DNA of 29,786 nt, taken from the NCBI GenBank assembly GCA_905214495.1, contig CAJMLW010000022.1:1-29786 (forward strand). Direction: 5' to 3'. Below, piece after piece: positions 1 to 8,353 of the stretch (positions are counted from its first letter, which is position 1; each line of letters opens with the position of its first letter). Both the position numbers and the translations under genes were made by a program. This stretch comes from an uncultured bacterium (GTDB lineage: Bacteria; Bacillota; Negativicutes; Veillonellales; Veillonellaceae). The notes below the pieces were generated by a model, which saw only the letters and a program-made list of their open reading frames with translations, made no database searches and had not been told where the DNA came from.

Positions 1-451
1 CATTACGGAAAATGTAATCGCCGATATCTGTAATACCTTCAGCAGTTGTAGATGTGCCAAGAGCTACGACTTTACTTTTATTTGCTACAGGGCCAGCAGC
101 CATCATTTCACCAGATAACATAGGACCGATAACGCCTACCACTTTATCTTTAGAAATTACTTTGTTCATCGCATTAATCGCTTCGTTTTTGTCACCTTTA
201 GTGTCTTCAACGAGCAAATTAATTTTTACATTGTTAGCGTCTGCATTGATTTCGCTAACGGCCAATTCTGCACCAGCTTTAATAGATTCGCCATACGCAG
301 CAGCACCGCCTGTAGTTGTTGTTAACAATGCGATTTTAGCTTCATTATTATTTGCATTACCTGCATCTTTATTACTACCACAACCAGCAGCAACCGCCAT
401 TACACCAGCAAGACCGAAAATGGCTGCTTTTTTTAACATGGATTTATTCAT
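1..451 (-). CDS. Branched-chain amino-acid-type ABC transporter substrate-binding lipoprotein, N-terminal part (runs off window)
   Basis: The frame is open from the ATG at 449-451 to the window edge, giving 150 residues of a longer protein. It starts with a lipoprotein signal peptide: charged MNKSMLKK, a hydrophobic stretch, then lipobox VAAGC with the lipidated Cys at residue 24, followed by an Asn/Ala-rich linker. After that come a type I periplasmic-binding fold start (KIALLTTTGG) and phrases typical of LivJ/LivK-type binding proteins, including AELAVSEINA, VEDTKGD and VVGVIGPMLSG. It should sit on the outer face of the cytoplasmic membrane and deliver a ligand, probably a branched-chain or related amino acid, to a Liv-type permease; the substrate is not proven by sequence. 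AAGGAAGGG precedes the start, and a sigma70-like promoter lies upstream. Permease genes would be expected beyond the left edge. Confidence 0.9.
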   Translation of the reverse strand, partial: MNKSMLKKAAIFGLAGVMAVAAGCGSNKDAGNANNNEAKIALLTTTTGGAAAYGESIKAGAELAVSEINADANNVKINLLVEDTKGDKNEAINAMNKVISKDKVVGVIGPMLSGEMMAAGPVANKSKVVALGTSTTAEGITDIGDYIFRN

Positions 452-513
452 GTTACACCCTTCCTTTAATCACAATAACAGCAAATATAATAGTATAAAT
501 TATATATACTTCT

Positions 514-543
514 ATATTATGAAATATTTTTTATGTTTGTCAA
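514..543 (-). promoter_or_regulatory. Sigma70-type promoter for the binding-lipoprotein gene
   Basis: On the minus strand a perfect -35 TTGACA (538-543) is followed after 18 bases by TAATAT (514-519). It lies about 65 bases upstream of the lipoprotein start codon in a very AT-rich gap of 145 bases between this gene and the ABC-F gene. No operator or riboswitch was recognised in the leader. Confidence 0.55.
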
Positions 544-596
544 TTAAATCATATATATATTCTATAGAATTTAGATATACACCTTATAAGTTTTAT

Positions 597-2516
597 TTAT
601 TCTACTAACAATTCTGAAAAATGTTCCCACTTCTCATACAGTACTTGTAGAGAACTTTCTGTGTCTGAAAGCTGCTTTGATATGTTTGCCATCTCTTCTA
701 AATCCTGTTGTACTACAGGATTGGCTAATTGCACTTCATACATTTTCATAGTCGCTTCTAACCGAGCAATTTCTTCTTCCACCTCAGCTAGTTGTTTTTC
801 CACCATGTATGTATTTGTTTTTTTCTTAGGTTCATCAGATGGGGATGTAGAAATGGTTTTAGCTTCAGATTTCACATCTTCCTTAGCTACTTCTTCTACT
901 ACTTCTGTAAGAGCAGCTATATCCTGTTGCTCTTTTAATTTCTCTTTATAGTAAGAATAATTACCTAAGTATTCAGTAAAACCTTTATTCTCTAATACCA
1001 ATGTTCTCGTAGACACTTGGTCTAAGAAATACCGGTCATGAGAAATAATAAAACACGTACCACCAAATTGCTGCAACGCGCGTTCGACTATTTCACGAGT
1101 AGGTACATCTAAATGGTTAGTAGGTTCATCGAGAATGAGGAAATTATCACCTTGTAAAAATAATTTTAACAGAGCTAAACGCGCCCGTTCACCACCGGAT
1201 AAATCACCTACCAGTTTAAATACATCATCACCTTTAAATAGGAATGAGCCTAGTACATTACGAGCTTTTTCCTCGGTAAAATTATAATTATTGATAATCT
1301 CATCCACTACTTGCCACCGATCGTGTAATTCTTCATGTTCTTGTGAAAAATAGCCCACTTGTACACGGTTGCCAATATCGATATGACCTTCTATAGGGAA
1401 TAATTCCCCTACAATAGCTTTCACCATGGTAGATTTACCAGCCCCATTAGGACCGATCAAGGCAACAGATTCGCCACGTCGAACAACTATAGAGACATCC
1501 TCAATGATTGGATCATCTGTTTTGTAGCCAATAGACACATGATCTAATACAAGTACTTTATCAGCGCTCATTGCTGCCGGTGGGAATTTAAAATCTAATG
1601 AATGTGAGGTTCCAGGAGCCTCTAATCGTTCCAACCGATTTAATTGAGATTGACGTCCCCTCGCCATCTTAGACTTAATACCAGCGCGATACTTATCAAT
1701 ATACTCTTCTGTTTTCTTAATATATTCTTGTTGCTTTTCATAAGCAATCGTATCTGCTTTTAAACGTTCTTCTCGTTGTGCTACATATCGGCTATAGTTA
1801 CCGCGATAGGTGGTGGCCTTGTGATGATCTAGTTCTACCACACCAGTAACGATGCGGTCCATGAAATACCGGTCATGGCTGACGATCAAAATGCCACCTC
1901 GATAGGATGATAGATAACCTTCTAACCACTCCAACATTTCCATATCCAAATGGTTTGTCGGTTCGTCGAGGAATAAAAAATCTGGTCTCCGTACTAAGGC
2001 CTTTGCCAAATTAATACGCGTTTTTTGTCCGCCAGAAAATGCATTAGCCGGTTTATATAGATCTTCATCGGTAAAACCAAGACCATAGACTATGCGTTTT
2101 GTTTTTTGTTCATAGTCATAACCACCTAACCATTCCAATCGATTTTGTAAATAGTCTAAGCGTTGTAAGTCACTTTCACTAGCCTCATGAGTCTCTAAAT
2201 ATGTGGTTAACTCTTGTAATTTATTTTCTAATGCATGAACATCTTCCCAAGCTTTTTCTATTTCTTCAGCTAAACTAGCATCACCTAAGTTAACATCTTG
2301 TTGCAAATAGCCAATGCTTGCCACAGGAGACATTACAACTTGGCCTTCATCTAATTCCTCAACACCGAGGATACATTTCAATAGTGTTGATTTACCAGCC
2401 CCATTAGGGCCAACCAAGGCAATTCTATCGCCTTCTTTTATTTCAAAGGACACATTGGAAAACACTTGGCGCACCCCAAATGATTTTCCTAGGCCGATCA
2501 TTCGAATGCGTTCCAT
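597..2516 (-). CDS. ABC-F family ATPase (YdiF/Uup-like), soluble, ribosome-associated type
   Basis: The 639-residue protein has two ABC cassettes and no membrane segments, as in ABC-F translation factors. Cassette 1 has Walker A GPNGAGKS (residues 36-43), signature FSGGQ and Walker B LFLDEPTNHLD. Cassette 2 repeats GPNGAGKS with LSGGE and LILDEPTNHLD. Between them lies the charged linker expected for the P-site tRNA interaction motif (KYRAGIKSKMARGRQSQ). The C-terminal 110 residues are charged and coiled-coil-like, as in Uup/YdiF. By family knowledge it binds the ribosomal E site and helps translation; whether it is a housekeeping or an antibiotic-protection member cannot be read from sequence, but overall it resembles the YdiF group. 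The start is supported by AAAGGAGGT seven bases upstream. Only 32 bases separate it from the secretin gene, so co-transcription is likely. Confidence 0.93.
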   Translation of the reverse strand: MERIRMIGLGKSFGVRQVFSNVSFEIKEGDRIALVGPNGAGKSTLLKCILGVEELDEGQVVMSPVASIGYLQQDVNLGDASLAEEIEKAWEDVHALENKLQELTTYLETHEASESDLQRLDYLQNRLEWLGGYDYEQKTKRIVYGLGFTDEDLYKPANAFSGGQKTRINLAKALVRRPDFLFLDEPTNHLDMEMLEWLEGYLSSYRGGILIVSHDRYFMDRIVTGVVELDHHKATTYRGNYSRYVAQREERLKADTIAYEKQQEYIKKTEEYIDKYRAGIKSKMARGRQSQLNRLERLEAPGTSHSLDFKFPPAAMSADKVLVLDHVSIGYKTDDPIIEDVSIVVRRGESVALIGPNGAGKSTMVKAIVGELFPIEGHIDIGNRVQVGYFSQEHEELHDRWQVVDEIINNYNFTEEKARNVLGSFLFKGDDVFKLVGDLSGGERARLALLKLFLQGDNFLILDEPTNHLDVPTREIVERALQQFGGTCFIISHDRYFLDQVSTRTLVLENKGFTEYLGNYSYYKEKLKEQQDIAALTEVVEEVAKEDVKSEAKTISTSPSDEPKKKTNTYMVEKQLAEVEEEIARLEATMKMYEVQLANPVVQQDLEEMANISKQLSDTESSLQVLYEKWEHFSELLVE

Positions 2517-2548
2517 TCAATACCTCCTTTATCATTTCGTATCTATTA

Positions 2549-3748
2549 TTATACCACAGTTGCTTTCACCAAAATGACCATTTCCACGCTATCCTTTGTC
2601 TTCCGGCTATGTCTAAATAATTTACCTAATAAAGGGATATCACCGAGTATTGGGATTTTTTCAATCTGTTTTTGATCCCGATTATCCATTAAGCCACCTA
2701 TGACCAATACTTCTCCTGGTTGTAGACGCACTCTAGTCTGTGCTTGTCGAGTAGTTATTTTATAAGATTTCATCTCAGATACCATAATGGGTGAACTCAC
2801 CTCAGCTCGTATAGACGTATCAATGATACCATTTTTCGTCACTACCGGTGTATAGTCAAGTTTAATACCGACCTCTTCGTAATGAATGGATCTTTTTCTT
2901 TCACCATTAGAAATTGACTCTTCGATAACAGGAATTCGTTCACCTATCAAAATATGTGCTGCTTCACCATTTAAGGCCATAATGGAAGGGGTTGCAATAA
3001 TAACTGCCTTTCCCGATGTTTCTAAAAGGCTAAGCTCAGGTTTAACAAAAAATTTATAGGCTTCCCCATTTGGAGCTTTTCCAAAAGAAATAGCACCATA
3101 AGAATTTGTCTTATCCTTACCATGGCCGGTTAAACTCAGCCAGGACCATCTAAATCCCGTCTCCTTCGCATAGGAATGCTCCATAGCCATAATGGTGGCT
3201 TCCAAGCGCACTTGTTTCATATCTCTATCTACAGATTGAATGATAGAGTTTACCCCTTTTTCCTCGTCTCCTGTTACATTTAATACAATCTGATTCGTTT
3301 CCTTATGCACAGCGAACTTTCCATTAGGTACTACTGTTTTTATGACAGATTCTAGCGATGTCGATGATGCCATCTTTGGTTCTACTACCACTACATGACG
3401 ACGTTCCTTAGCACTAGAATGCCCTGTAACGGTTACCACGCCCTGAGCATCCTGTATATCAAAATGATACATATCCCCTAAATGATGTAGCATGTCTAAT
3501 GGTGACTTACCGTGTATCGTTCCTGTCACAGTTCCGTTCAATGTGTTAATACCAAGTATATCCATTTTATAACTACGACTGATGGCCTCTACCACATCAG
3601 ATAAAGACGCCTTGCTAACCGTCATACTATATGTATTTTGACCTGACTTAGATTGTTGTACATGTATCGATTCTTTCGCCCATACACAAGGATTTTCTAT
3701 TACACCTAAGAGTAAAACTATAATCATGATTCGCCAATAGATACACAT
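2549..3748 (-). CDS. Short secretin, PilQ/GspD family
   Basis: The 399-residue protein has a signal sequence (hydrophobic IMIIVLLLGVI, likely cleavage after VWA near residue 24). N-domain-like segments follow (SLSDVVEAISRSYKMDILG and the stretch to about residue 185), then a C-terminal secretin domain with the hallmark IPILGDIPLLGKLFR and VMIL-type end. Secretins form the outer-membrane gate of type IV pili, type II secretion or DNA uptake, which fits a diderm cell. It is much shorter than PilQ (about 700 residues), lacking AMIN or extra N domains. The start at 3748 has GGAGG nine bases upstream and overlaps the preceding PilP-like gene by 25 bases, so the two are translationally coupled. A second in-frame ATG lies seven codons in. 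Confidence 0.85.
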   Translation of the reverse strand: MCIYWRIMIIVLLLGVIENPCVWAKESIHVQQSKSGQNTYSMTVSKASLSDVVEAISRSYKMDILGINTLNGTVTGTIHGKSPLDMLHHLGDMYHFDIQDAQGVVTVTGHSSAKERRHVVVVEPKMASSTSLESVIKTVVPNGKFAVHKETNQIVLNVTGDEEKGVNSIIQSVDRDMKQVRLEATIMAMEHSYAKETGFRWSWLSLTGHGKDKTNSYGAISFGKAPNGEAYKFFVKPELSLLETSGKAVIIATPSIMALNGEAAHILIGERIPVIEESISNGERKRSIHYEEVGIKLDYTPVVTKNGIIDTSIRAEVSSPIMVSEMKSYKITTRQAQTRVRLQPGEVLVIGGLMDNRDQKQIEKIPILGDIPLLGKLFRHSRKTKDSVEMVILVKATVV

Positions 3749-4371
3749 CGTACATTGCCTCCTTCATCAAGGGTTACACCATTTTCATTTACATTAATTA
3801 CCTTTACACCATGCCAAGAATCACCTTCCATAACAACAGTAGAGTCTGTGCCACTGCTTAAAATTACAGCCCATTGAGGGCCATGTATTACGCCATTAAC
3901 ATGAATTGTTTTCTGCTTATTATGTTTTGTTGTAACTGTTCCTGCACTAGAACTGCTATCTTGTTCTACTTTCTTCTGACTATGTCTCCGTTTACCTTGT
4001 TTTACCTTTGATGAATCATCTTTATTATCTAAGTTCTGCTGACCTTCACCGCTATGTTCTTCATCCATCATATGTATTGGTGCTGCATAGCTTTTGTCTA
4101 ATGATTCGCCTAATACCTCACGCCAGGAAAGAGCTCGCAAGTTATTACTCGTACTGTATAACAATGTTGTTTCATGAGATTTATCTTCTGATTTCGACAT
4201 TGCTGTTGAATCAGGCTCCATCTGGACATAATCAGCCTCGGGTGTATAGAATATGCCCCAACCAATTGCTATTCCACCTAATATAAACAATACACCTAGA
4301 CTCTTCTTGTATCGTTTACATTGAGTCACATAAGGATACAATTTTTCTCGTAAACGTTCCTGTATGTTCAT
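3724..4371 (-). CDS. PilP/GspC-like inner-membrane protein, probable secretin partner
   Basis: The 215-residue protein has a basic cytoplasmic N-terminus, one membrane segment at about residues 24-42, a long low-complexity polar linker (rich in Ser, Lys, Asp; residues 50-150) and a small C-terminal beta-type domain (IHVNGVIHGPQWAVIL to the end). That order matches GspC/PilP proteins, whose C-terminal domain docks on the secretin N domain. Sequence identity is low and the call rests on architecture plus its position directly upstream of, and overlapping, the secretin gene. AAAGGAG lies upstream of the chosen ATG. An ATG four bases upstream is out of frame. No pilM, pilN, pilO, ATPase or pilin genes are in the window. 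Confidence 0.6.
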   Translation of the reverse strand: MNIQERLREKLYPYVTQCKRYKKSLGVLFILGGIAIGWGIFYTPEADYVQMEPDSTAMSKSEDKSHETTLLYSTSNNLRALSWREVLGESLDKSYAAPIHMMDEEHSGEGQQNLDNKDDSSKVKQGKRRHSQKKVEQDSSSSAGTVTTKHNKQKTIHVNGVIHGPQWAVILSSGTDSTVVMEGDSWHGVKVINVNENGVTLDEGGNVRCVSIGES

Positions 4372-4401
4372 TCATCAGGACTCCTTTCACATAGTAGAAT
4401 T

Positions 4402-4429
4402 AAAATATCTATCTAGTATCAGTATGCAA
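4402..4429 (-). promoter_or_regulatory. Candidate promoter for the PilP-like/secretin genes
   Basis: On the minus strand TTGCAT (4424-4429) is followed after 16 bases by TATTTT (4402-4407), about 30 bases before the PilP-like start codon. It sits between the pgi terminator and this gene, where a new promoter is needed. The match to consensus is moderate. Confidence 0.35.
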
Positions 4430-4442
4430 CACAAATATACAT

Positions 4443-4485
4443 AAAAAAAGGACACTAATAGTCACCCCCGTGACCATTAGTGTCC
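4443..4485 (-). terminator. Rho-independent terminator after pgi
   Basis: A 15-base-pair stem (4450-4464 with 4471-4485, one G-U pair in the minus-strand transcript) with a six-base loop is followed by a run of seven T on the minus strand (4443-4449). It begins 30 bases after the pgi stop codon. It is the first strong terminator downstream of the BirA-controlled promoter near 13,000. Confidence 0.9.
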
Positions 4486-4514
4486 TTTACAAATCATACA
4501 ATTTATGATAGCAA

Positions 4515-5942
4515 TTATTGTTTTTTCATAGCTTGAAGTTTTGGACCAATTAAGCGTTTATAAACTTCAACACCAGGTTGATCAAAGGCATCAACACCGG
4601 CTAAAATCGATTCAAAATACACAGCCCAACAATGCATGAACATAATTTCCCCTAAATGAAATGCATTTAATGTTGGTACAGATATAGTCATATTAAAACG
4701 ATTATCTATAGATAGTGCCTCACGATTCGCGTCGAGTGCGCTATTTAAAATATCGCTAATAGGAATATCGCCTATGGCATCCAGTTTATCATATTCACAA
4801 TATAAATTAGGAACAACCAATGATGTATTCCAATCTCGTACCTTAATAAATTGAACCACCTTATTAAGACGCCCCTCTTGGTGTTCTTGCACTTGAGCAT
4901 GCATATCCATCGTGCCTACTGCAGGAACAGGTGTACGACCATAAGGGAGACAAGTATTACTCATTTTACCTAATGATTCTGATAAGAGTTGTACATACCA
5001 ATCAGATAGTGAATGTAGAGACTCACCATAGGGCATGAATACTTCTATAATACGTCCATATCGCTCAGACGCAATATATTTCAATAATGCACTAAATAGT
5101 GCAGGATTTTTATAAACATCCTCTTCTTGGCAAGCCATATCCATCGATGCAGCACCGGCTAAGAATCCTTCAATATCAAATCCCACAAGAGCCGCTGTAA
5201 CAAATCCGACCTCAGTAAAAACGGAGAATCGGCCTCCTACCCCATAGGGAACGGAAAATGTTCTCCATTGATGCTTGATAGCCATATCGTGAAGAATGGT
5301 AGGATGTGCCTCATCATTTGTTTCTGTAACGACGGTAACTTCATAATTAATATGATTATCCTCTAGGGCTTTTTGAAGAATCATAAAATTAGCCATCGGT
5401 TCAATAGTGGAACCAGACTTTGATGTAACTACAAGCATAACTTTATAGTCACTACCCTTTTCACCAGCCTGAGATACTAAGGTTTTAATTAGCCCTTCTA
5501 AGTATGGGCCATCTACATTAAACCCAGCAAAATAAAATCTCGGATAGCCGTTGCGTTCTTCATCAGTATAGTTATTCCAAAATGAACCACATTGCACATC
5601 AAAGAGTACCTTACTACCTAGATAAGATCCACCGATGCCAATAGAAACAACAGTATCAATACTTTTACGAGCATAGTCACCCAAGTCATGTAAACGGTCC
5701 ATCATATCCGGTGTATTGATGCTGTTTTCTGATATATATGGCAACTGATAAAACAAGATTGGTTCTGGCTGACCATCTTTAGATAGGTGGCCTTCTTCAT
5801 AACCTGTGGATCGCAAAATATTGGTATGACGCCATACATTTTGAATGGCCCGTTCAAAATTTTGTATGTCCCTTGCCTGTATGCAGCTTTCATTATAGAT
5901 ATTGTTATAATCTAGCTCAAATCCAGAATCTAACTGTAACAT
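4515..5942 (-). CDS. pgi: Glucose-6-phosphate isomerase
   Basis: The product, about 475 residues, interconverts glucose 6-phosphate and fructose 6-phosphate in the cytoplasm. Family signatures are clear: SIGIGGSYLGSKVL in the sugar-phosphate site, VVTSKSGSTIEPM, GVGGRFSVFTEVGF, and the C-terminal part HQEGRLNKVVQFIKV with DQPGVEVYKR. Length fits the shorter Gram-positive-type PGI. I choose the ATG at 5940-5942, seven bases after GGAG; a TTG directly before it is in frame but too close to the ribosome site. If the host is Veillonella, which does not ferment sugars well, its main job would be gluconeogenic supply of sugar phosphates. It is the last gene before a strong terminator. Confidence 0.95.
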   Translation of the reverse strand: MLQLDSGFELDYNNIYNESCIQARDIQNFERAIQNVWRHTNILRSTGYEEGHLSKDGQPEPILFYQLPYISENSINTPDMMDRLHDLGDYARKSIDTVVSIGIGGSYLGSKVLFDVQCGSFWNNYTDEERNGYPRFYFAGFNVDGPYLEGLIKTLVSQAGEKGSDYKVMLVVTSKSGSTIEPMANFMILQKALEDNHINYEVTVVTETNDEAHPTILHDMAIKHQWRTFSVPYGVGGRFSVFTEVGFVTAALVGFDIEGFLAGAASMDMACQEEDVYKNPALFSALLKYIASERYGRIIEVFMPYGESLHSLSDWYVQLLSESLGKMSNTCLPYGRTPVPAVGTMDMHAQVQEHQEGRLNKVVQFIKVRDWNTSLVVPNLYCEYDKLDAIGDIPISDILNSALDANREALSIDNRFNMTISVPTLNAFHLGEIMFMHCWAVYFESILAGVDAFDQPGVEVYKRLIGPKLQAMKKQ

Positions 5943-5954
5943 CAAGTATCTCCT

Positions 5955-6233
5955 TTATGCACCAATCCAACCATAGCCATAACCGATACCAAATACGGAC
6001 CAAAGAATAGCGATGGGAATCAATAACTTAAATTTCAATTTTGCTGTTTTATGATGACATACTACCATGCCCAATAAAGCGCCTAAACCACCAAAGGCAA
6101 AGGCTAAAAATAGCAATGTAAATTCAGAAATCCGCTCATACCCCTTTATAGCGGATAACTTATCATATCCATATATACAAAAGACAATAAAATTCCATAC
6201 GGCCATAATAATCAGAAAATACGTTTCACTCAT
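5955..6233 (-). CDS. DUF1294 small membrane protein
   Basis: The protein of about 92 residues has three to four hydrophobic segments and the DUF1294 pattern: YGYDKLSAIKGYERISE, then FGGLGALLGMVVCHHKTAKLKF and a final hydrophobic helix. Function of the family is unknown. I choose the ATG at 6231-6233 because it puts the first helix at the N-terminus as in the family; a longer frame reaching 6284 would overlap the epimerase gene. The ribosome site is weak (AGGA very close to the ATG), so translation is probably coupled to the upstream epimerase stop ten bases away. Confidence 0.75.
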   Translation of the reverse strand: MSETYFLIIMAVWNFIVFCIYGYDKLSAIKGYERISEFTLLFLAFAFGGLGALLGMVVCHHKTAKLKFKLLIPIAILWSVFGIGYGYGWIGA

Positions 6234-6243
6234 AATCCTATAT

Positions 6244-7161
6244 TTATTTCCCCTTAAAATATGAGAAGGTATCAACCAATCCACGTTCTAAACTAACAGT
6301 GGCTTCAAATCCAAAATCCTTTTTTGCTTTTTCATTACATAAGCGAGAATGGCGTATATCTCCAACCCGTTCTGCTTCATAATTAGTTACAATTTCTTTA
6401 CCACTGATAGATATAAAATAGCCTACCAATTCATTGACAGATGCACTCGTATTGGTAGAAATATTATAGATTCCGGTTAAGTCAGGATGATTCATGGCTT
6501 TAATATTAGCCTCAACTACATCAGCTACATATATAAAGTCACGTGTTTGCTCACCATCCCCAAAAATGATAAGTGGCTTATCCTCATTAATGAGGCGGTT
6601 AAAAATACTGATTACACCGCCTTCTCCACCATCCCCTTGACGTGGCCCATATACATTAGCATATCTAAAGCATACTGTTTTTAATCCAAAAGCTTGTTCA
6701 TAAATACGTAAATATCCTTCAGCGGTCAATTTTGTAAGGCCATAAAATGATGTCGGTTTACCAGACATGTCTTCTGTGAGTGGTAATGTATCGAGATCAC
6801 CATACACTGCAGCAGAGGATGGCATTAGAAAATGTGAAACATTATGCTTTCTAGCTGCTTCGAGCATATTAATTAATCCCATTAAATTCACATCACAATC
6901 CATCTTAGGATTTTCCATAGATGCAGGTACCATCGTTTGTGCCGCTTCATGAAATACTACTTGAGGTTTAAAATCTGCAAAAATAGATTCTATGTTAGCG
7001 TCTCGTACATCTATTTCTATAAATGCTGCTTTTGGGTTAACAAAATCTCGTACCCCTGTTGTAAGATTATCTATTACCAATACTGTATGACCTAATGCTA
7101 TGAGTCGATCGACCAGATGGGACCCTATGAATCCGGCGCCCCCCGTTACACAAACGCGCAT
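6244..7161 (-). CDS. NAD-dependent epimerase/dehydratase, UDP-glucose 4-epimerase-like
   Basis: The 305-residue short-chain dehydrogenase of the extended type has the dinucleotide motif TGGAGFIG (residues 6-13), the acidic residue of the second strand (VIDN), catalytic Tyr140 and Lys144 in YGLTK, and Ser in PSSAAVYGD. The C-terminal half fits a nucleotide-sugar binding region (VYGPRQGDGGEGGVISIF, GDGEQTRDFIYVADV). It most likely epimerises UDP-glucose or UDP-N-acetylglucosamine at C4 for envelope polysaccharide or LPS; the exact sugar is not determined by these motifs. AAAGGGGA precedes the start. galU, which makes UDP-glucose, lies about 6 kb upstream in the same direction. Confidence 0.85.
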   Translation of the reverse strand: MRVCVTGGAGFIGSHLVDRLIALGHTVLVIDNLTTGVRDFVNPKAAFIEIDVRDANIESIFADFKPQVVFHEAAQTMVPASMENPKMDCDVNLMGLINMLEAARKHNVSHFLMPSSAAVYGDLDTLPLTEDMSGKPTSFYGLTKLTAEGYLRIYEQAFGLKTVCFRYANVYGPRQGDGGEGGVISIFNRLINEDKPLIIFGDGEQTRDFIYVADVVEANIKAMNHPDLTGIYNISTNTSASVNELVGYFISISGKEIVTNYEAERVGDIRHSRLCNEKAKKDFGFEATVSLERGLVDTFSYFKGK

Positions 7162-7179
7162 TGTTTTTCCCCTTTTAGA

Positions 7180-7842
7180 TTATTTACTTATCGCTGCCCC
7201 TGCCTTTGCAAGTTGGTCAGCCATTTCATTATATGTATCACCAGTATGAGCATGTACCTTGTGAAAGTATACTTTCACATGTGGAAATATACGTTCACAA
7301 AATGCTGCATATTCATTGGTTAATACATTATTTCGTTTCCACTTCTTGGTGGCCCACATTTCAATCCCCATATAATCATAATATAAGGAACACTTAGAAA
7401 TCCCATGAGTTAAAGCATATTCCATAACATGCATGGCCGCTAATAACTCACCAGACACATTCCAAAACTCTGTATATTTCACATCTTTTGTGCCGAATGA
7501 AAATGTTTCTTTATTTCCATTTAGAAACATAATACCACCTGAACCTACAGATTGATTATATTTGTCATAACTACCATCAATATATGCAATTAAATGATTG
7601 GTTTCTGAGAAATCAGGAGCTATAGATTTCTTTGTATGGTTTGTTTTAGACGTTTTTGATGATGCTAGATAATCACCAATACTCATACCTTCATCACCTA
7701 TAAAGGCCTGGGCTTCTGACTTAGTGGGAAACGATTTATAAATAGCCCCACCAAAGCCTTTAACCTGTTTTTCACAATCGCTCCAAGTTTCATAAATACC
7801 TGGCGTACGGCCTGCTTTTACAGCATAAAATTTCTTCGCCAT
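7180..7842 (-). CDS. rnhA: Ribonuclease HI with N-terminal viroplasmin (HBD-type) domain
   Basis: Residues 1-48 form the viroplasmin/RNA-DNA hybrid-binding domain (KKFYAVKAGRTPGIYETW, then KSFPTKSEAQAFI). A linker leads to an RNase H domain from about residue 84. The acidic active-site residues are visible: Asp89 in YIDGSYD, Glu in SGELLAAMH, Asp in YYDYMGIE, and Asp in NEMADQLA. It should cleave RNA in RNA-DNA hybrids (R-loops, primers). The 220-residue length fits two-domain bacterial RNase HI. AGGAGG precedes the start, which lies just after the YbaK stop codon. Confidence 0.92.
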   Translation of the reverse strand: MAKKFYAVKAGRTPGIYETWSDCEKQVKGFGGAIYKSFPTKSEAQAFIGDEGMSIGDYLASSKTSKTNHTKKSIAPDFSETNHLIAYIDGSYDKYNQSVGSGGIMFLNGNKETFSFGTKDVKYTEFWNVSGELLAAMHVMEYALTHGISKCSLYYDYMGIEMWATKKWKRNNVLTNEYAAFCERIFPHVKVYFHKVHAHTGDTYNEMADQLAKAGAAISK

Positions 7843-7850
7843 ACAACCTC

Positions 7851-8342
7851 CTAATACTTCATGGTAAGCGGTACAAATTCAGCATTTACTACAGATTGTA
7901 AATCTTGTGGATTAACATGCATCTGCATGCCTCGTAAACCAGCACTAACATATACAGCCTCTTGAGCTTGCATCGTTTCATCAAAATATGTAGGAAATAG
8001 CTTTTTCATACCTACCGGCGAGCAACCACCCCGTAAATAGCCAGTTATACCTAATAAGTCCTTAACATGAATTAATTCAACTGATTTATTACCACTGACA
8101 CGAGCAGCCTGTTTCATATCTAGTTCTTCAGCTACTGGAATACAGAATACTACATATCCTGTTTTATCACCCTTGCCAACTAAAGTCTTAAATACTTCTT
8201 TTTCATCAAGACCTAGTTCATCAGCTACATGAACACCCTGACCTCGTTCTTCAGACCATTCATATTCATCAATCGTATATGCTATGTGATGAGTATCTAA
8301 TATGCGTAATGCATTTGTTTTTTTATGCTTTTCCTTACTCAT
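7851..8342 (-). CDS. ybaK: YbaK/EbsC family aminoacyl-tRNA deacylase (Cys-tRNA(Pro) type)
   Basis: The 163-residue single-domain protein has the YbaK pattern: KTNALRILDTHHIAY at the start, then VFKTLVGKG with the conserved lysine, VPVAEELD-like IPVAEELDMKQAAR, and GGCSPVGMKK near the C-terminus. Family members hydrolyse Cys-tRNA(Pro) mischarged by prolyl-tRNA synthetase. The ribosome site AGGAGG is clear. It sits between the nucleoid-associated protein gene and rnhA with gaps of about ten bases, so it is part of the same transcript. Confidence 0.9.
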   Translation of the reverse strand: MSKEKHKKTNALRILDTHHIAYTIDEYEWSEERGQGVHVADELGLDEKEVFKTLVGKGDKTGYVVFCIPVAEELDMKQAARVSGNKSVELIHVKDLLGITGYLRGGCSPVGMKKLFPTYFDETMQAQEAVYVSAGLRGMQMHVNPQDLQSVVNAEFVPLTMKY

Positions 8343-8353
8343 ACAAGAGCCTC

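Noticed and set aside
54..608. Plus-strand open frame of 184 codons opposite the binding lipoprotein
   Set aside because: It is antisense to a clear lipoprotein gene, has no ribosome site, and its Ala/Pro/Ser-rich content mirrors the complement of that gene.
5702..5893. Minus-strand open frame of 63 codons inside pgi
   Set aside because: It lies wholly within pgi in another frame, has no ribosome site, and shows no domain.
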